64,000 bases of DNA from Tritrichomonas musculus (Eukaryota > Parabasalia > Tritrichomonadida > Tritrichomonadidae): positions 992,001 through 1,056,000 of the forward strand of contig JAPFFF010000008.1 of NCBI GenBank assembly GCA_039105265.1. Direction: 5' to 3'. The first letter of the stretch is position 1; each line of letters starts with the position of its first letter. A program made the position numbers and the translations under genes. The notes beneath the pieces are model-generated. The model saw nothing but the letters and a program-made list of their open reading frames with translations. It was not told the DNA's origin and ran no database searches. Shown in pieces: positions 27,919-38,112 of the stretch.

Positions 27919-30357
27919 ATGAATGAAGATAATGAAATAGATATTTCATTTGATTTATATCCATTGGATGAATATAAAAAACTTAATAAAAAATGCCAAA
28001 AACTTGTTAGAGAAGCAAATAATGATTCAGAAAAGCAATACATTGTTGGTAAATCATTAATTGAAGGAGAAAATGAATTTCCAAAGAACGTTGAATTTGG
28101 TTTGCGATATATCGAACAATCCAGCAAAAACAAATGTTTAAATTCAATTTTTTATTTTATTAAAATTTTGATTAAAGGAAATTTAATTCCTCAAGACCTT
28201 GCTAAAGCTGAAAAATATCTTTTTTCAAAGAAAGTTTCAAAAGCAAATGATAAACGAACTTTTGGTTTGAAAGGAAAATTATTCATTAAAAAGAAAAAAT
28301 ACATTGAAGCAAGTAAATTTTTTATGGAAGGATCAAAAGCAGGAGATGAAGAATGCATGTATAAATTAGCACAAATGTTTTATTGTGGAGAGGGAGTCCG
28401 GCAAGACATTAAACAAGCTTTCAGATATTTAAGAAATTTGCAAAGCAAAGGATACAAAAAGAGTGAATATTTTCTTGAATCTTATTATAAAATGAAAAAC
28501 ATCAGAAATTTTTTAATATTACATACTAAAGGCCAATTATTTTTAATCAAAAGTATGGTTAAAAATTTGATGACGAATAGAAATGAATTTTCCCAAATTA
28601 AAATGTCAAATCAAAAAACAGAATATCTTTTTAAAAATATGTCATTGAAATCATCAATTTTTCAAAATATTTTACTTAATTTTGAAGATATTTGTGTTGA
28701 AATTGGATTTCCATCAATTTCATTCAATGCAATTCTAGATTTAATTAACATAATCAAAGAAAAATCCAAAGAAAAACTCAGATTTAATGTGGTTTTTAAC
28801 GACCTCAATATTGAGAAAATTCCAGCAAAATCTTTCCAAGGATGTTCTACTTTAATAGAAATATCAATTCCTTTCTCCGTGACATCTATTGGAAAACATT
28901 CCTTCAGTAAATGCTCATCTTTGAAACAAATTGTTATTCCTCCATCGATCACATCGATTGGAAGCTATGCTTTCGATGGATGTTCATCATTAACGCAAAT
29001 CACAATTCCTTCTTCTGTAAATAAAATCAAGAAAAATGTTTTCTCTGAATGCTCATCATTATTACAAATAGTAATCCCTTCTTCAATAACATCGATAGAA
29101 TCCAATGCTTTTAGTGAGTGTTCAAAATTGACTGAAATAACAATTCCTTCATCAGTGACTTTCATTGGAGAGTTTGCTTTTTATAATTGTTCATCATTAG
29201 CCAAAGTAATAATTCAATCCAAAATAACTTCACTTGAAAATCATGTTTTTGATAAGTGTTCATCATTAATCCAAATAAAGATACCTAAAACTGTGACTTC
29301 AATTGGAAGTTATTGTTTTAATGAATGCTCCAATTTGGCGCATATTAAAATTCATTCTTCTGTGACTTCTATTTGTAACAATGCTTTTGATAAATGTTTT
29401 TCTTTAAAGCAAATAACAATTCCTTCATCTGTAATCTCAATTGGAAATTATGCATTTAATGGGTGTTCGTCAATGGCACAAATAAAAATACCAACTTCTG
29501 TGACTTCAATTGGAGAAGGTGCTTTTAATGAATGCTCATTAATGAAACAAATTTTAATTCCTTCTTCTGTAAAAAATTTTGGTAAAACAATTTTTAAAGG
29601 AATTGAATCACTAAAAATCTTAGGAGATATGCAAATAGTTTCTGGTCAAATGTTTGAAAATTGCTCATCATTAAAGAAAATAATAATCCCTTCTTCTGTA
29701 ACATTAATTGGATATTCCTCATTCAAAGAATGCATATCATTGACCGCATCATTACAACAAATTATATTTCCTCCTTCTCTAACTTCAATCGATGATAATG
29801 CATTTTGTGCTTGTTCATCATTAAAGCAAATAACCATTCCTGCTTCGGTTAATATGATTGGTAATTCTATTTTTAATGAATGTTCATCATTAGAGAAAGT
29901 AAAAATTCTTTCTTCTGTGCCTTCTATTGGCAATTGTACTTTCAAAGGATGTTCATCATTAAAACAAATAGAAATTCCATCTTCTGTAAATAATTTCGGC
30001 AAGGATGTCTTTAAAGGAATTATAAATCTCGAGATCACTGGAAATATTCAAGTTATTAATGATTATATGTTTGATAACTGTTCATCACTTATAAAAATAA
30101 TAATCCCATCTTCTGTAACTTCAATTAAAGAATCTGCTTTTTCGAAATGTTCATCATTAGTTGAAATTGATATTCCACAATCTGTCAAAGTAATTAAAGA
30201 CCATATTTTTACTGGATGCTCATCATTGAAACGAATAACAATTCCATCATTAGTGACTTCAATTGAAAAATATACTTTTTCTGCATGTTCATCATTAGTT
30301 GAAATTGATATTCCAACATCAGTTAAAAAAATTGAGGATGATATATCATGCTTTTGA
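27919..30357 (+). CDS. Sel1 + BspA-like leucine-rich-repeat protein, N-terminal part
   Basis: An 812-residue frame. Residues about 25-190 look like degenerate Sel1 repeats (YKLAQMFYCGEGVRQDI is the clearest). A spacer follows, and from about residue 310 there are some 22 BspA-type (LRR_5) repeats of 23 residues, consensus FxxCSSLxxIxIPSSVTSIGxxAF. BspA-like proteins are a huge trichomonad family, often linked to surface binding; no signal peptide or membrane helix is seen here. The frame is open for a further 219 bases upstream (to 27700) without an ATG, and that stretch encodes a duplicated acidic EEKEERND-type unit, so the original 5' end may be lost. The frame closes at 30357, but the repeats go on in another frame. 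Confidence 0.8.
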   Translation: MNEDNEIDISFDLYPLDEYKKLNKKCQKLVREANNDSEKQYIVGKSLIEGENEFPKNVEFGLRYIEQSSKNKCLNSIFYFIKILIKGNLIPQDLAKAEKYLFSKKVSKANDKRTFGLKGKLFIKKKKYIEASKFFMEGSKAGDEECMYKLAQMFYCGEGVRQDIKQAFRYLRNLQSKGYKKSEYFLESYYKMKNIRNFLILHTKGQLFLIKSMVKNLMTNRNEFSQIKMSNQKTEYLFKNMSLKSSIFQNILLNFEDICVEIGFPSISFNAILDLINIIKEKSKEKLRFNVVFNDLNIEKIPAKSFQGCSTLIEISIPFSVTSIGKHSFSKCSSLKQIVIPPSITSIGSYAFDGCSSLTQITIPSSVNKIKKNVFSECSSLLQIVIPSSITSIESNAFSECSKLTEITIPSSVTFIGEFAFYNCSSLAKVIIQSKITSLENHVFDKCSSLIQIKIPKTVTSIGSYCFNECSNLAHIKIHSSVTSICNNAFDKCFSLKQITIPSSVISIGNYAFNGCSSMAQIKIPTSVTSIGEGAFNECSLMKQILIPSSVKNFGKTIFKGIESLKILGDMQIVSGQMFENCSSLKKIIIPSSVTLIGYSSFKECISLTASLQQIIFPPSLTSIDDNAFCACSSLKQITIPASVNMIGNSIFNECSSLEKVKILSSVPSIGNCTFKGCSSLKQIEIPSSVNNFGKDVFKGIINLEITGNIQVINDYMFDNCSSLIKIIIPSSVTSIKESAFSKCSSLVEIDIPQSVKVIKDHIFTGCSSLKRITIPSLVTSIEKYTFSACSSLVEIDIPTSVKKIEDDISCF

Positions 30358-31288
30358 AAAATGCACATCCCTATCACAAATAACAATCCCTTCTTCTGTG
30401 ACTTCGATTGAAAATGGAGTATTTTATGAATGTTTGTCATTAGCCAAAATAACATTTCCTTCTGCAATAAAGAGAATTATATCTTTTGCTTTTTACAAAT
30501 GTGTATCATTAACACAAATAATAATTCCATCTTCTGTGACTTATATTGGAAATCATGCTTTTGCATATTGTTCATCACTGACAAAAATAACGATTCCATC
30601 AACAATAACACATATAATGGAGCATGTTTTTGAAGGATGTGCATCATTGGAACAAATAATAATTCCTTCTTCAGTCATTTCAATTGGTTATGGTGCATTC
30701 AATGGATGTTCATCATTGACTGATGTTTTGTTTAAAAAGCCATCATCATTAACTTCACTTGATGACAAAGCATTCAATAAATGTAAATCATTAAAGAAAA
30801 TAGCCATCCCTTCTTCAGTTAATCGTATTGGGCATTATGCTTTCAGTGAATGCTCATCATTGGAACAAATAAAGATCCCCTCTTCTGTAGCTTCAATTGG
30901 TGATTATACTTTCAATCAATGTACATCATTATATCAAGTAATAATGCATTCAAAAGTAACTTTAATTGGATCTTATGCTTTTGCTGAATGCACATCTATT
31001 AGAAAAATAGTAATTCCTCCATCAGTAAAAAGAATACTATCTTATGCCTTCTATAAATGTTCAAATCTGGAACAAGTTGGAATTCCTTCTTCTGTGAATT
31101 TTATTGGATATTATGCTTTTGCCTATTGTTCATCACTTGTCAATATTTCAATTCCATCATCTGTAACTGAAATTGGTAAGGCAGCATTTTATGGATGCAC
31201 ATCATTGACTCAAGTAACAGTCGGATCTTCCCTCAAGTCTATTGAATTTGGTACATTCCCATCTGGTGCCAAAATCATAACGATTTAA
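30299..31288 (+). pseudogene. BspA-like repeat protein, C-terminal part in a second frame
   Basis: Continuation of the preceding gene in a different frame. It contains about 13 more BspA-type repeats in perfect phase with the first part and ends ...SGAKIITI, an ending often seen when the last repeat of such proteins closes. The frames cross near 30340-30350, inside a repeat, so a single one- or two-base change there splits the gene, unless the assembly is wrong at that point. The first few dozen codons of this open frame (from 30299) overlap the first part and are unlikely to be read. Altogether the locus would have about 35 repeats. It is either a young pseudogene or a sequencing error. Confidence 0.75.
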
Positions 31289-31811
31289 AAACTTTTTTTT
31301 TTTAATCTTTACGGACATTGGACATTTTTACAGGATGTTTCAATTTTAAAAATAGGTTTTAGATTTTATAACAATAATTATATATTTATTAATAATCATA
31401 TATATTATTCCAACTAAATAAATAAATAAATATATTTTTCAATCAAAGATATTTATATTTCAAAAATATAAAAAATGAAAATTCGATTGATCAAATCAAA
31501 GTGTAGACAGAAAATTAAACTCCATAATTTTAAATTTGATTATAAATATAAGTATTTAAAATGAGAATAGCTGATTTTATCATCATGGATTTTGCATAAA
31601 ATCGAGATACTAAAAAATTACCATTTTTTATGAATGAAAAAGTATCATAAAAATGTTAGTAAAAGGGACCATTCTGAGAGAGATCCTTTTTTAATTTTCA
31701 AATGGTTTGGAAATTATATATATAAAGATTGTTTGGAAATATAAAGGGAATTTACTCAATAAATAAACGAATTTTTGATTTTCGCTAAAAAGAAAATTTA
31801 TTATTTTATGG
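31289..31811. other. AT-rich spacer after the BspA-like gene
   Basis: About 0.5 kb of AT-rich DNA with a T-run right after the stop codon. No gene or clear repeat is seen before the hAT-like element starts at 31812. Confidence 0.5.
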
Positions 31812-32200
31812 CAGGGATGATGGACGGTTCTTAAAAAAAGTGACATTGCCCGTCTTTGCCCGAGATTAAAAGTGACAAAGAAATGTTATTTGAAAATAAG
31901 ATAATACTATTGTTTTTTTTTGATTGATATTTTATTAAAAATTACATTTTCATTTAAATTTTTAATATTCATATTTTTTTTAATTTTAAAGCAATTATAA
32001 TAATTTATTTTAATAATAATAGTTTATTATTCTTATATTTTCTAAGAGCAAAGACGGGGAATGTCACTTTTCTGCCCGGGCAAATGAAATGTGAGTTAAA
32101 AAAAAGATAGTTCGGGCAAACCTTCTGCCCGTAAATTTTGCCCGGGCAAAAAAGTGACATTCTGCCCGAGCTTGCCCGGGCGGACCTTTTCACATTCCTG
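31812..32200. mobile_element. hAT-like MITE with 8-bp target duplication
   Basis: A 389-bp non-autonomous element flanked by a perfect 8-bp direct repeat, TTTTATGG (31804-31811 and 32201-32208). Its ends are CAGGGATG on the left and CATTCCTG on the right, an inverted pair with one mismatch; CAGGG-type ends plus an 8-bp duplication are typical of hAT transposons. Inside are inverted GC-rich blocks: GCAAAGACGGGNAATGTCAC pairs 31841-31860 with 32048-32067, and GCCCGGGCA words occur repeatedly near 32075-32180. The AT-rich centre has no coding content. The open frame on the minus strand inside it is spurious. Confidence 0.83.
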
Positions 32201-32689
32201 TTTTATGGTAATATAAGTAGTGTTTATAAAACATTACATATAATATAAAATTAATTTTATAACATAAAAATAATATTGCTTTAATATTATTAATATATTG
32301 ATAAATTATTATGATAATCATATATTAAATTAAAAAAATTATTAAATAGTATAAAAATGTTTAAAAGGTGTGGGTGCTATTAAAAATAATATTTTCTGTT
32401 GATTTTGATATATAATATTTAAAATTAGTATTAAAATATTATTTTTGATTTTTAGTGGAAAATATTCCATACATCGCGTTTTATTTGCATTTTAATTTTT
32501 AATATTTTTGAAAAGTTTATTTAATATAAACTATTCAAAAACAATAAGATTGAAAATAGTTTAAAATATTAAATTTTGGTATTCAATTCTTTCTTTTTTA
32601 ACACACCAAAACTTATTTTGATATGAATACATTTTAAAATTTTCTTTTAATTTGATATAATTTTCAACTTTATTAAAAATTGGAAAAAA

Positions 32690-33262
32690 TAATATGGGGA
32701 AATCGTAATCGCCCGGGGCGGTTTAGGTCAATATTGACCTTGTATCGTACCATAGAAAAAAAGTCTTGAACTTTTTTGCACTTTTGCAAAAAAAGCATGA
32801 GTAGCTACCCATGCTGACATAAATTTTACCTCATGTAATTATTTTTTCTTTCTGATATTAAAAAATTATAAATGATTGATATTAATTAAAACATTAATGG
32901 AAAAAATATAACAGAGAGGATAAAAAAATATCTGAGAGGGATTATATTTATCTGAGGGGGAATAAATATATTTGAGGCAAAAAAAATTTATTTGAGTCCG
33001 ATAAAATACATCTGTGGATAGAAGTTTCCATGCCTTTGAAAAGAAAAAATATTTTTATCATAAAATTTTTGAAACAATTTGTAATTTTATTTTATTTATC
33101 CCAATTTTTTTATGTTGTTTTTCTATGTTAATCAATATATGTTCATTATTTTTTGATTAAAATACAAGTTACTGTTTTTATAAAAAATAATTCAATTTTT
33201 TTGATTTTAATAGACAACGATAAAAAAAACTCTTAAAAAAATTCATTCTATAATAAATAAAT
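32690..33262. other. Intergenic DNA with repeated ATCTGAGGGG words
   Basis: AT-rich DNA with a short GC-rich patch (32709-32722) and several variants of TATCTGAGGGG / TATTTGAGGGG between 32920 and 33010. The same words recur at 33555-33660, on the other side of the nested element at 33266-33511. A 13-bp GTACCATAGAAAA at 32747-32759 has its exact inverted copy at 33875-33887. Together this suggests an older, about 1.1-kb repeat unit into which other elements inserted; no gene is present. Confidence 0.45.
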
Positions 33263-33265
33263 ATA

Positions 33266-33511
33266 TTAAGGTACAATTCTCATACGTTAAATATTGAGAA
33301 AGAGAACGTTAAAATTTTGTGAAAGTGCACCTCTCAGAAAAAGTTTATTTTTGAATGAGTGTCAGATTTAAAATTCTGAGCTTTATTTTTTATATTAAAT
33401 TTTTCAAATGTATAGTTTTTTAAATAATATTTTTTATATAACATGTCTTTTCTTTTTCTTAAAGTGTCAAAAAGTTTTGCAGTTACTAAACATATGAGAA
33501 TTGTACCTTAA
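33266..33511. mobile_element. TTAA-flanked MITE
   Basis: A short non-autonomous element with 26-bp inverted ends carrying one mismatch (33263-33288 and 33489-33514). The core of the repeat is GGTACAATTCTCATA. The ends are bounded by TTAA on both sides (33266-33269 and 33508-33511), which fits a piggyBac-like TTAA duplication; because the flanks are palindromic, a TA duplication of Tc1/mariner type is also possible. The 190-bp interior is AT-rich and non-coding. Confidence 0.65.
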
Positions 33512-33778
33512 TATTATTTTTGATTTAGAAAATAATTTTGAAGATAAAAAAAAAAAAAAAATATCTGAGGAGAAATAGATGTATCTGAGAAAAATAACCC
33601 ACAGTAAAGATGAGAAAAGTGTATTTGAGGGGGAAAAAATATATCTGATGGGAACTAACTACATCATATGATGCAACTTTTTTTATCTGATTCAAAAATT
33701 GTTTCTGATGTAAAAAATTTTTTTTCAGAAATAAATGACTTGTTACATGAAATAAAAATGATATCAGAATAGCTTCTT

Positions 33779-34077
33779 ATAAGAGAAAATGTTTCTCATA
33801 AACCATTGAATTTTCAGATGTTTATATCAACTTTTAGATAAATTTATCAAATTCAACTTTATAACATCATACAATTTTCTATGGTACAGAATTTTTACCA
33901 AGTCTTAACCGCGAGGTCTTGGATACGCTCGACACTCGCTAGAGGGTGTGTAGAAATTGGAAAAAAAATTTTTAAAAATAGAGAAAGTTGTATCAATATG
34001 TGTAAATCGTTGTCATTATTTTAATTTAGAGAATTTTTGAGAAGATTCAATGGTTTATGAGAAACATTTTCTCTTAT
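33779..34077. repeat. Perfect 32-bp inverted repeat
   Basis: The stretch 33779-33810 (beginning ATAAGAGAAAATG) is repeated exactly in inverted orientation at 34046-34077. The two arms enclose 235 bases that include a GC-richer patch (33910-33950, with CTCGACACTCGCTAGAGG). No flanking duplication is obvious, so whether this is a transposon or a local inverted duplication is open. Identity of the arms suggests a recent event. Confidence 0.75.
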
Positions 34078-34191
34078 CGCATTCAAATAGAAAATTTCAC
34101 TAAATTCAATTTATGTCAATCATTTATTATTTTTCTTTATTTTTCTATCATTTATGTTAATTTTATTACAGTTTGGTAGCAAAATAAGAAA

Positions 34192-34526
34192 ACGTTGCGA
34201 AATTGGAAAACCCTCTTTTTGAAAGGAATTTTGTTCATTTTCTTTTTTCTTTGAGCAATTTTTTGTACAATATATTAGAATTGAGTTATTTTAATGAGTT
34301 ATTTGACCTTTACAATATGCTAAATTCTTTAAAAAAAATCAATTTAAATGATTACAAATGCTTGAAATTAATAAAAAAATATGGAACATAACTGATTAAT
34401 TCAAAAAGTGGGTTTTCCGAATTTTTTAGAAATTATGATTTCTGTAGAAATCCGTTTTTTATATAAATATTTTCAATTGTTTTTGATTTTTTTTATTCAA
34501 AAAGTGGGTTTCCTATTTCGCAACGT
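34192..34526. mobile_element. Possible MITE with ACGTTGCGAAA ends
   Basis: A 335-bp segment with imperfect inverted ends of about 35 bases (34192-34226 against 34493-34526). Both start ACGTTGCGAAAT and contain a GGAAA-CCC...CTTTTTGAA block. A direct copy of the right inner part lies at 34400-34421. No clear target duplication is seen. The small open frame inside is not supported as a gene. Confidence 0.55.
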
Positions 34527-34615
34527 GTTCATCGTCATTCAAAATAATAGTAACAGTTCTTTTATCAAATAAAGTAAAAAAGAAAAAGTTATTAGATTAG
34601 TAAAGAGTAAGTTTT

Positions 34616-36622
34616 TTATTGAATGTGCATCCATTTACGCATTGCTGCAATAATTGCAGCATCACGATGAACACGTGTATAACCACTTCCGCTGTATGCT
34701 TGTCCGTTTTCTTCATATGCTTTAACATAAGAACGTGATTTGCAAGTTTCACATGTTGTCTTGCAAAGTTTGCAATCTGATTGACCATCTGGAATTGCTT
34801 TAACTCCATTTTCGAAGTAATATGAAGATAAAACCATTCTGATTGGATAATCATTATCGTTGTCTGTTGCACCTTGTGGATCTTCGAAAAGATGAATTTC
34901 AAATGCTCTGTGCTTTTCAACTGGGCAGCCTTTAACAAGGACGCATCCTTGATCATGCATATCTCTTGATGATGATCCATCATTTTGTTGATCATGGTCA
35001 TCATTTTGGATAACTTTTCTTGTCATTGCTACACGTCCACCATCAAGCCATGGCTCTGTTGGATAGCCGCTCCACCAAATCTTGACTTTATCAATATCTT
35101 CTGCGGTTAATCCTTGGTTCTTCATTTGGTTTTCAAAGAATGTTGAATATGAATAATCTGAATCTCCCATCAAGAGTTGTGATTCTCCTCCTGTTAAAAC
35201 TTCTAACCATGTGAACCAATCTTCTGGTAAGTCTCCACCCATTCCATCTTTGAATTTCTTAATGATCGCTGCTAAATCGATTGGATGGATGTGTTTGGCT
35301 GCATCAATACGGAATCCGGTAATACCAATTGAGAGTAAATCAACGAAATAGTCAGCAATTCGTTGACGAACGTATTCTTTACTTGTGTCTAAATCAGTTA
35401 ATCCAGTAAGCCAACCTGTATTCAAGTTCATTGGATTAGCCCATGAATTGCATGCTTTATCACAATGGAAGTCCATTGGTCCATATGGAACTGCTGGATA
35501 TTCAAGAACGTTACGTGGTTGTCCCCAAGAATTAGTTCCAAATGTGTATGATGGTGTATAGTATGGTGATTGTGTTTCATTAGCTGATGATTGTTTTCCT
35601 GGCCAATATGTGCAATGTGCATTTGGATTTCTGTGTTCTTGTGCATCATTTCCTCCTCCCGACATATGATTAACAACTGCATCTGCATATACTCGAACTC
35701 CATATGAACGGCATGTTTTGATCATATTACGTAATTGTGCTCTTGATCCCATACGACCTTGAAGACGATATGAAACTGGTTGGTACATGAAATACCATGG
35801 ATTAAGTTCATTTTCGAATGGTTGTGTAGACATAACTTGTTCTTGATGTGGGAAAACTTTAACTCCTAAATAGCCGGCTTCCGCAATGTGCTTGCATTCT
35901 TGTGCAATATCATCATCGGGCCATCCAAACATTTCAACAATGGCTCCTTTCTTTCCATTTCGATAGTCTCCTGATCGTTGTTTAACTGGTTCAATGTTCC
36001 AAATGAAATCAAGTTCATCAAGTTCGAGTTGTTCTCCTGTAGCTGCAACTATCTTGATTTTGGCAAGACCTGTGAATGTTGAATCATATACTTTAGTGTT
36101 TTGTTTTTGTGGAACTCCATCAAAGTAATATGTTAAATCAAGATCATGATGTGTTTTTGTAATAATTGTTACTGTGCAGCTCTTTCTACCTAATGAATAT
36201 GTTTGGCGTGCATAACCAACAAGTGTGCTCATATCTTGATAACCTGCTTTCCAATCTGGTTCTCCTCGTTTTGGTGTATTCCATAAATGATTCGCCCATT
36301 TTTCAGGCATGTCACCTGATGCATTATACATTGTATCTGGACATGTGAATGATTCTAAAATTGTACATTCTTCGGCTGCATATGCTGCATATGCGCGTGA
36401 AACAGAAGCTGTGTTTGGCTGGAGTGAATATTTTCTTTTTAATGTTGGTTTTTCTGGTGATTCTTCTTTCTTTCCTTTGAAGGATAAATACCCAATTAAT
36501 AATCCAACAAGAAGTCCAACTGCAACACATGCTACAACTGAAACATATTTCTTGACTTTATTCATTTTGCTTCTCTTTGATTCTGACTCTGAACTTATTG
36601 GTTGATATTGCAAATCTTCCAT
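34616..36622 (-). CDS. Membrane-anchored alpha-amylase (GH13)
   Basis: A protein of about 668 residues that hydrolyses alpha-1,4-glucan bonds. I start it at 36622 (MEDLQYQPISS), not the upstream ATG at 36652, because a TCATT initiator-like motif lies 10 bases before it. It has a short polar N-terminus, one membrane helix (about residues 26-48, VVACVAVGLLVGLLIGYL) and no cleavable signal, so it is a type II membrane protein. GH13 regions are visible: I DAVVNHM (near base 35680), II GFRIDAAKH (near 35310), III TWLEVL (near 35210) and IV QNDDHDQ (near 35000). YQPVSYRL and the surrounding barrel resemble animal-type amylases. A Cys-rich patch (CKLCKTTCETC) and no obvious starch-binding domain lie near the C-terminus. 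Surface or lysosomal glycogen/starch breakdown is likely. Confidence 0.92.
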   Translation of the reverse strand: MEDLQYQPISSESESKRSKMNKVKKYVSVVACVAVGLLVGLLIGYLSFKGKKEESPEKPTLKRKYSLQPNTASVSRAYAAYAAEECTILESFTCPDTMYNASGDMPEKWANHLWNTPKRGEPDWKAGYQDMSTLVGYARQTYSLGRKSCTVTIITKTHHDLDLTYYFDGVPQKQNTKVYDSTFTGLAKIKIVAATGEQLELDELDFIWNIEPVKQRSGDYRNGKKGAIVEMFGWPDDDIAQECKHIAEAGYLGVKVFPHQEQVMSTQPFENELNPWYFMYQPVSYRLQGRMGSRAQLRNMIKTCRSYGVRVYADAVVNHMSGGGNDAQEHRNPNAHCTYWPGKQSSANETQSPYYTPSYTFGTNSWGQPRNVLEYPAVPYGPMDFHCDKACNSWANPMNLNTGWLTGLTDLDTSKEYVRQRIADYFVDLLSIGITGFRIDAAKHIHPIDLAAIIKKFKDGMGGDLPEDWFTWLEVLTGGESQLLMGDSDYSYSTFFENQMKNQGLTAEDIDKVKIWWSGYPTEPWLDGGRVAMTRKVIQNDDHDQQNDGSSSRDMHDQGCVLVKGCPVEKHRAFEIHLFEDPQGATDNDNDYPIRMVLSSYYFENGVKAIPDGQSDCKLCKTTCETCKSRSYVKAYEENGQAYSGSGYTRVHRDAAIIAAMRKWMHIQ

Positions 36623-36629
36623 TTTAAAT

Positions 36630-36634
36630 AATGA
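36630..36634 (-). promoter_or_regulatory. Initiator-like element of the amylase gene
   Basis: TCATT on the minus strand, with the central A at 36632, 10 bases before the ATG at 36622. It fits the trichomonad initiator TCA-Py-(T/A), which in Trichomonas vaginalis lies within about 20 bases of the start codon. The motif is short, so chance is not excluded. Confidence 0.5.
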
Positions 36635-36720
36635 TGATAAAAAATGGTTCAATAATTGAATATTTCAATTGATTGATTTGATTAAATAAATTCAATATAA
36701 GTAAAATATTAATTTGATTT

Positions 36721-36851
36721 GATTTGAATTAATTGAATTTTCTGATCTAGCAGGTTAAAAATTCTGAACAAACCTTACAAAAATTTTTTTGATTTGAATT
36801 AATTGAATTTTCTGATCTAGCAGGTTAAAAATTCTGAACAAACCTTACAAA
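36721..36851. repeat. 70-bp tandem duplication upstream of the amylase gene
   Basis: Sixty bases at 36721-36780 (starting GATTTGAATTAATTG and containing CTGATCTAGCAGG) are repeated exactly at 36791-36850, a period of 70. The copies are identical, so the duplication is recent. It lies 100 to 230 bases upstream of the amylase start. Confidence 0.92.
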
Positions 36852-38098
36852 TCAAATCAAATTAATATTTTTTATTTAAAATTCTTAAGATATGACATTA
36901 TAAATATCTTTTTTATTTTCATATTGATTAAATAAAACTCTTTTTTGATGAGAGAAATTGGTTCACAATTTTTTGAAAGAAATTTTTTTTTATTCAATTA
37001 TTTGAGAAAATAGAAATTAGAAAAAAACTATCTAAACAAAAATATTCTTATTTAAAAAATAAATCTTAAATTAATTATATTTTTTTTAAATTAAGATTAT
37101 ACATGATAATCTTAATGGATAAAATAAAAAATGATTAAACGTTGATTTGATAAGAAATATTTAAATTTTTTATATTTTTATGAAATTTATAACTGAAATA
37201 TTATTTCCAAAAATTTATGCAATAAACCAAATATAAAATCATTTATATTTGAGTAATTCTTAATTTAATTAAAATAAATATACTCTTTTTTATTTTTAGC
37301 AAGAAATTTTAAATTTTATTTCTTTTTTTTTTTACAAATTGAGAGGGTGTTGAAAATATTTATGAATTCAATATTGAAATAAATCACAATTTCTCTCAAA
37401 TCTTACCTTCTTAAATTGAGATGAATCTATCAAAAAGATAAAATAATAAAAAAATTCTTAAGATATGATATATTTGAAACTAGACACAAAAAGCATTCAT
37501 AAATTTTCATAATAAATAATTTAAATATATATATTTTAAATTCAAATTTTTATGGAAATTGTCTTGCTGTTTTTAGAAATTGGAATTGTATTTAACTAAA
37601 TATAAGATACTTACTTCTCATCTGCGATAATTAACATAATTTTTAGTCATATAATAAGAGTGATATGACAATATTTCTTGTGAATAAGAAAATAACCAAT
37701 AATCTAGAATAATATTTTCAATCTCTGGAACCATACACAAAAAACTTTCATAAATCACCCAAATAAGTAAAATTGATTTGTACATAATAATTACAAAATT
37801 ATAAGAAAATTGTTTGACTATTTTTCGATTTTGAAATTGAATTTAACTAAAACTAAAATATTAATTGCAAATTTTCATTATTAAATATGTGTATTATATG
37901 AGAAATATTAATATTCAGCTTAATATTTTCTTTTTACACTTGTTTTATAAAGATATAATCATTTTGATGATTTCTATTAAAAAAACTATGACGGATGATT
38001 TTCAATATGTCTCAAAAAAATAACGAATTACATTCAAAAAGCTCGAATTTGATTGTCCTCAAAAAAAAGAAAAATCAATGAATTAAGCATTTTTTTCT
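36852..38098. other. AT-rich intergenic region
   Basis: About 1.2 kb of AT-rich DNA with no recognisable gene. The word TTCTTAAGATATGA occurs twice (about 36881 and 37457), possibly part of an old dispersed repeat. Confidence 0.5.
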
Positions 38099-38112
38099 GT
38101 TGCGAGCCATAT

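Noticed and set aside
29646-30038. Minus-strand open frames opposite the BspA-like repeats
   Set aside because: Repeated NDEHSLK-type peptides are the mirror of the plus-strand leucine-rich repeats.
30330-30360. Spliceosomal intron as the reason for the frame change in the BspA-like gene
   Set aside because: There is no trichomonad-type GTAYGT donor or ACTAAC-like branch signal, and the repeat phase is kept to within one or two bases, so a small indel fits better.
32005-32193. Small minus-strand frame with SGRMSLFCPGK-like content
   Set aside because: It lies wholly inside the hAT-like MITE and reflects its repeated GCCCGGGCA words.
34203-34391. 62-codon plus-strand frame upstream of the amylase
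   Set aside because: It lies inside an inverted-repeat element, is AT-biased and has no recognisable content.
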